In this document: positions 63,695 to 64,000 of the stretch, piece after piece
Layout of the letters: the number at the start of each line of letters is the position of its first letter
Numbering within the stretch: position 1 is the first letter of the stretch
Origin: Cyclobacteriaceae bacterium
GTDB lineage: Bacteria > Bacteroidota > Bacteroidia > Cytophagales > Cyclobacteriaceae
DNA length: 64,000 bases
Reading direction: 5' to 3'
Assembly (NCBI GenBank): GCA_020436165.1
Contig: JAGQYI010000076.1
Span: forward strand, 35,555 to 99,554
Notes under the pieces: generated by a model
The model's input: only the letters and a program-made list of their open reading frames with translations
Database searches by the model: none
What the model was told of the DNA's origin: nothing
Position numbers and translations under genes: made by a program

Positions 63695-64000
63695 GCCAAT
63701 AATTTTACTTCTTCTTTCAACAATACACTAAGCTGATCACAAAGTTTTGCTCTGGCCCTATGCAATCGAACCTTCACAGTCGATTTCTTTTCCTTCGTTA
63801 TTTCACTTATTTCATTAAGTCCTTCTTCGGCCAGATAGAACAAGGTGAGCACTACCCTGTCGGGTTCTGGCAAACATTCCAGCGCTTTATGAATAAACTT
63901 CTTTTGGTCATCAGATACCAAGTTATTCCATCCATCTGGAGTGCTCAAACCATAGTCTTTTTCATACTCACTCGCATCTATGGAGAACATTTCCAGCTTT
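63691..64000 (-). CDS. ECF-type sigma factor, C-terminal part, cut by the window end
   Basis: The frame is open past 64000 (the Met at 63990 is internal; KLE precedes it), so region 2 lies outside the window. Visible is region 4: ALECLPEPDRVVLTLFYLAEE and LNEISEITKEKKSTVKVRLHRARAKL, a helix-turn-helix for -35 recognition. It makes a second sigma/membrane protein pair at the right edge, separate from that at 57.7 kb. Confidence 0.85.
   Translation of the reverse strand, partial: KLEMFSIDASEYEKDYGLSTPDGWNNLVSDDQKKFIHKALECLPEPDRVVLTLFYLAEEGLNEISEITKEKKSTVKVRLHRARAKLCDQLSVLLKEEVKLLA

Noticed and set aside
1..64000. CRISPR arrays, tRNA or rRNA genes
   Set aside because: No regularly spaced short repeats, no tRNA-like cloverleaf in the gaps, and no rRNA-like sequence were seen.

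Overview
The window reads as a chromosomal segment of a member of the Bacteroidota, most likely a gliding or marine Cytophagales-type bacterium. The evidence is lineage-specific: a short primary sigma factor of 285 residues, promoters resembling TTTG-N19-TAnnTTTG, a giant protein with a type IX secretion C-terminal sorting domain, a TonB-dependent receptor paired with a DUF4249 lipoprotein, bacillithiol deacetylase BshB1, a START-like small protein and many TTG/GTG starts. No tRNA, rRNA, CRISPR array, phage or intact insertion sequence was seen, and no stretch above 300 bases lacks a gene. This assignment is inference from gene content; no database search was possible.

Layout. 1-7.7 kb: the 3' end of D-lactate dehydrogenase, a secreted esterase, a TPR/SpoIIE-phosphatase gene split by a one-base frameshift in an A8 run, a small lipoprotein, a TPR-glycosyltransferase pair, menC and queA. 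7.8-27.0 kb: a tightly packed six-gene operon, the most unusual part of the window. It encodes a membrane transporter-like/HEAT/cyclic-nucleotide-binding fusion, a protein with three TIR-like modules, an nSTAND ATPase with a transmembrane helix, coiled coil and WD40-type propeller, a TPR-like plus outer-membrane beta-barrel protein broken by an in-frame TAG, a lipoprotein with repeated strand motifs, and a 3080-residue secreted adhesin-like protein. 27.1-29.0 kb: a BlaI/M56-peptidase regulator pair with a perfect palindromic operator. 29-43 kb: housekeeping genes (smc, a serine hydrolase, serB-serA, a cytidylate-kinase-like protein, a DUF349 protein, yqgE, pdxH, a glycosyltransferase).

42.9-54.3 kb, nearly all on the minus strand: bshB1, trxB, the primary sigma factor gene, pnp, rpsO, an LptF/LptG-type permease, a START-like protein, a rhodanese and a DUF4249/TonB-receptor pair. 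Several clear intrinsic terminators lie here. 54.4-64 kb: a YheT-like hydrolase, a 153-base structured intergenic element, a SerC-like aminotransferase, a universal stress protein, an ECF sigma/membrane protein/periplasmic helical protein/barrel-like module, an acidic protein, an amidase, an esterase, and at the right edge a second ECF sigma/membrane protein pair cut by the window end.

How the genes work together. serA, serB and the serC-like gene could cover serine synthesis. trxB and bshB1 belong to thiol redox. rpsO-pnp is a classical neighbourhood. The six-gene operon suggests an envelope-spanning system in which cytoplasmic TIR-like and STAND signalling modules connect, through a periplasmic rod and propeller, to an outer-membrane barrel, a lipoprotein and a surface adhesin. 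That reading is inference from domain order, topology and gene spacing.
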